Shown here one piece after another: positions 6,646 to 8,547 of a stretch of DNA of 8,547 bases. The notes below the pieces were generated by a model. The model was not told the origin of the DNA and made no database searches. It was given only the letters and a program-made list of their open reading frames with translations. Positions within the stretch are counted from its first letter, which is position 1. Each line of letters opens with the position of its first letter. The DNA is from Clostridium sp. CAG:632 (GTDB lineage: Bacteria > Bacillota > Clostridia > Lachnospirales > Lachnospiraceae), in NCBI GenBank assembly GCA_000431515.1, contig HF991360.1:31107-39653 (forward strand), written 5' to 3'. A program made the position numbers and the translations under genes.

Positions 6646-6783
6646 GAATGCTCCTTTCGTCTCAAAGTGCCCCCCTGATAACTTTTAGTTTTCAGCAAAT
6701 ATAAGAAATATAAATCAGTGTACCACATAATTTTATCCATAACAATCATTTTCTATTAGCTACTGTCAAGGCCCATTTCGCTT
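6646..6783. other. Intergenic region upstream of the toxin-antitoxin pair
   Basis: This 138-bp, mostly AT-rich gap contains no gene that I can support. On the minus strand there is a perfect TTGACA (6769..6764), but the best -10-like hexamer (TGTTAT, 6744..6739) is 19 nt away. A 9-bp tandem unit AAATATAAG/AAATATAAA lies at 6697-6714, and a C6 run at 6670-6675. I see no terminator for the gene ending at 6784, so read-through into the toxin-antitoxin pair is possible. Confidence 0.4.
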
Positions 6784-8043
6784 TTAAGCAATTTCTTTCC
6801 TGTGCATGACATGAATCCCAATATGTCCGATTCCAAGAATAACCGCTGCCCCGATCACAATCACATTTCCGGAATAAATGCCCAGTAACAGACACGCAAT
6901 CACCGGAAGCGTTGCTCCGGCTACAGGAAATCCTGCAAAGGACATATAAAAATCCTTCAGCGTTTTCGAACTTCTGAAATATTTGATCCAGTAGCATTCA
7001 TACAACACCATCAGCACAAATGCCGTCATCCAGATTATAAGTTTCCATTCAAAATGAAGGCCTTCCAGGAACATTACCTTCGGATTAATTGCCGTAAAGA
7101 TCACCAGAGATGTGCTCACCAGAACCTCACCAACACGCTCAAGAATCAATAATAACTTATTCTCTTTTCTGGCACTCTCATCATAACCATCCGGCTTTGC
7201 CTTGCGTGCCCAGATGATATTCGGGACAAACAGCATCAGAAGAAATAAAAAACCTGTAGCACAAAAGCCAAGGTCATATGGCCGTCCAATCCGCATAAAA
7301 GCAAGCGTACTTAATTTCACACTGCTTATGATATCTCCATATTGTGCCCTGAGTTTCCCTGCCATTAAATCAGGATTGTATAAATTCGTATGGTAACTTC
7401 CATAAATCCCCATGATCCTGCCGCCACCGCATCGTGTGTATGCATCTATAAAATTCGACACCATATAGGACTCTCGCAGTTCTGTCATCCCATTCTGTTC
7501 CGTATCATTATTACAAAACTCTATTCCCTGCCTGATACATTCCTTTGCAAGCCTATATTGTTCAGAGTCATCAAGTCCGTTTTCCTCTAAATATTCCAGA
7601 TACCTTGCCCCTGTGGTATCATACTGATGCCCTACATCGGTACCATAGAATATGGTCTCCGGACAACGTTCCTTGATCTCATGAAAAAACTCATAGTAGG
7701 ATTCATTCCCCGACTGGGTTCCCTGAATCTCTTCAAAGAACAAATCGATCAGTTCATCCGAATCCGCTTTCATCCACTCATTTAAGAACTCCGCACTGTA
7801 ATATGGCAGTTCCACAAAAAGATTGCGATATCCTTCATCGTAGTATTTACTCCATGCCTCGAACTCAATATCATAATACCTCTTAAAACCATGTGCTTCT
7901 CCGTATAAACTTATCACAGTGTTTTCATTCGGAAATACATCTGTGGTCTGGTCGAAATGATCCAGAATCAAGCCTGCCACCACCAAAAGCAGTACAATGC
8001 CAAATGCAGATATTGTTTTTACCCTTGTCTTTTTATCCCTCAT
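6784..8043 (-). CDS. Membrane-anchored EreA/ChaN-like putative hydrolase fused to a multi-pass membrane domain
   Basis: This protein of 419 residues has three parts. Residues 11-27 are an N-terminal membrane anchor. Residues about 40-250 form a domain with the hallmarks of the EreA/ChaN/TraB-like superfamily: LYGEAHG (E49, H51), LFVELP (E78), YGTDVGH (D136, H139), LRESYMVSNF (R190, E191; compare 'RDxxMaeN' in erythromycin esterases) and GIYGSYHT (H218). The C-terminal part has about five hydrophobic segments (roughly 258-278, 297-319, 332-352, 369-390, 393-413) with NIIW, YECYWIKYFRS and GIGHIGIH motifs; I know similar stretches from uncharacterised Lachnospiraceae membrane proteins. The substrate is unknown, and macrolide resistance should not be assumed. 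The ATG at 8043 follows AAGGA (8054..8050) by 6 nt; a better AAGGAG (8063..8058) is 14 nt away. It sits 38 bp after the upstream gene and is probably co-transcribed with it. Confidence 0.6.
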   Translation of the reverse strand: MRDKKTRVKTISAFGIVLLLVVAGLILDHFDQTTDVFPNENTVISLYGEAHGFKRYYDIEFEAWSKYYDEGYRNLFVELPYYSAEFLNEWMKADSDELIDLFFEEIQGTQSGNESYYEFFHEIKERCPETIFYGTDVGHQYDTTGARYLEYLEENGLDDSEQYRLAKECIRQGIEFCNNDTEQNGMTELRESYMVSNFIDAYTRCGGGRIMGIYGSYHTNLYNPDLMAGKLRAQYGDIISSVKLSTLAFMRIGRPYDLGFCATGFLFLLMLFVPNIIWARKAKPDGYDESARKENKLLLILERVGEVLVSTSLVIFTAINPKVMFLEGLHFEWKLIIWMTAFVLMVLYECYWIKYFRSSKTLKDFYMSFAGFPVAGATLPVIACLLLGIYSGNVIVIGAAVILGIGHIGIHVMHRKEIA

Positions 8044-8081
8044 CCCTAATCCTTAAACTCCTTCGTATAGTATAATTGCTT

Positions 8082-8547
8082 CTATCTCTTTTTGTACAGA
8101 AGCAGTTCCGGGTTCGTTCCCTGATCTTCATATGTACAAATCATAATAAAATCCATATCCGCAAGAACTCCAAAGCATCTTTCACCGCCGAATTCGGATT
8201 CCAGCTGATTTCCCAGATATGTCTTCCTGTCATCCAGAAATTTCACCTTCTCACCATTGGGAAGCACATATTCCAGATTGACGTATTTTCCAACCAGTGC
8301 ATTTAATTTCTCTACCTTAGGCATTCCTTCTATATGAAGATCATTGATTTCCCGGATTAACTGCCGCTTAAATTCTTCAAACTGTCCATTGTCGCCAAGC
8401 TCGTCATACCGCTTCCAATAATCCAGTTTCGGAAGCAGTTCCCGCATATAGGAACATGCCTGTTCTTCCGAGAAATTCTCATTTACCATATGCTTCACAC
8501 AGACATCAATCAGATCATCCATATTACTGTATATTTTGGAGTAAATC
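8082..8547 (-). CDS. Hypothetical protein, probably 5'-truncated by the window edge
   Basis: I do not recognise this protein. From the first in-window ATG (8522) it would have 146 residues, but no ribosome binding site precedes that ATG. The frame stays open upstream through IYSKIYSN to the window edge, so the true start probably lies outside. The N-terminal part (MDDLIDVCVKHMVNENFSEE to INDLHIEGM) is helical and acidic. The C-terminal part looks like a small beta-rich fold (YVNLEYVLPNGEKVKFLDD, CFGVLADMDFIMICTYED). There is no signal peptide or membrane segment in the visible part. It ends with TAG 38 bp before the EreA/ChaN-like membrane gene on the same strand, which suggests a shared transcript. 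It could equally be a small cytoplasmic partner or an unrelated accessory protein. Confidence 0.6.
   Translation of the reverse strand, partial: IYSKIYSNMDDLIDVCVKHMVNENFSEEQACSYMRELLPKLDYWKRYDELGDNGQFEEFKRQLIREINDLHIEGMPKVEKLNALVGKYVNLEYVLPNGEKVKFLDDRKTYLGNQLESEFGGERCFGVLADMDFIMICTYEDQGTNPELLLYKKR

Noticed and set aside
6739..6769. Minus-strand promoter with a perfect TTGACA for the toxin-antitoxin pair
   Set aside because: The nearest -10-like hexamer matches in only 4 of 6 bases and is 19 nt away, so I do not list it as a promoter.
6784..8043. Macrolide (erythromycin) resistance gene
   Set aside because: Only superfamily-level motifs are shared with EreA; the membrane anchor and C-terminal membrane domain differ from resistance esterases.

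Overview
The window looks like part of a chromosome from a motile, low-to-moderate GC Clostridia species, most likely a member of the Lachnospiraceae (Roseburia / Agathobacter / Butyrivibrio-like). The reasons are strong AGGAGG-type ribosome binding sites, the codon style, a long FliK-like (DUF6240-type) flagellar protein, a flagellin lysine-N-methylase, and membrane proteins of types I associate with that family. This placement is inference; no marker gene is present.

Left part (1-1182). The first 142 bases are the start of a hemolysin III / TrhA-type membrane protein on the minus strand, cut by the window edge. A 251-bp AT-rich divergent intergenic region follows, with an 11-bp perfect inverted repeat. 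Then comes a complete nitrilase-superfamily (omega-amidase-like) hydrolase on the plus strand.

Motility part (1246-5635). Downstream of the hydrolase, after 63 bp, lies a 1092-residue protein with a FliK-like layout: a small N-terminal beta domain, a long helical middle and a C-terminal hook-length-control-like domain. A 13-bp perfect hairpin between the two genes pairs its 3' arm with the Shine-Dalgarno sequence of the long gene. Facing it on the minus strand is fliB (flagellin lysine-N-methylase). The two genes converge and overlap by 65 bp, so each encodes the other's C-terminal tail in antisense and no terminator fits between them. The likely joint theme is flagellar assembly and flagellin modification.

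Accessory part (5648-6650). This AT-rich minus-strand toxin-antitoxin module consists of a 57-residue acidic antitoxin overlapping by 14 bp a 243-residue toxin. The toxin has a MazF/PemK N-terminal domain and an extra C-terminal domain that resembles a NUDIX fold but lacks the NUDIX box. It ends in an intrinsic terminator at 5709-5747.

Right part (6784-8547), also minus strand. Here sit a protein with an EreA/ChaN-like putative hydrolase domain on a membrane anchor fused to a multi-pass membrane domain, and directly upstream an unrecognised small protein whose reading frame stays open to the window edge. The two are 38 bp apart and probably co-transcribed.

Most unusual points: the PemK + NUDIX-like fusion with its small antitoxin, the EreA/ChaN-like + membrane-domain fusion, the deep convergent overlap of fliB with the FliK-like gene, and the hairpin that hides a Shine-Dalgarno sequence. 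No rRNA, tRNA, CRISPR array or insertion sequence is seen, and no gene-free stretch exceeds 300 bp.
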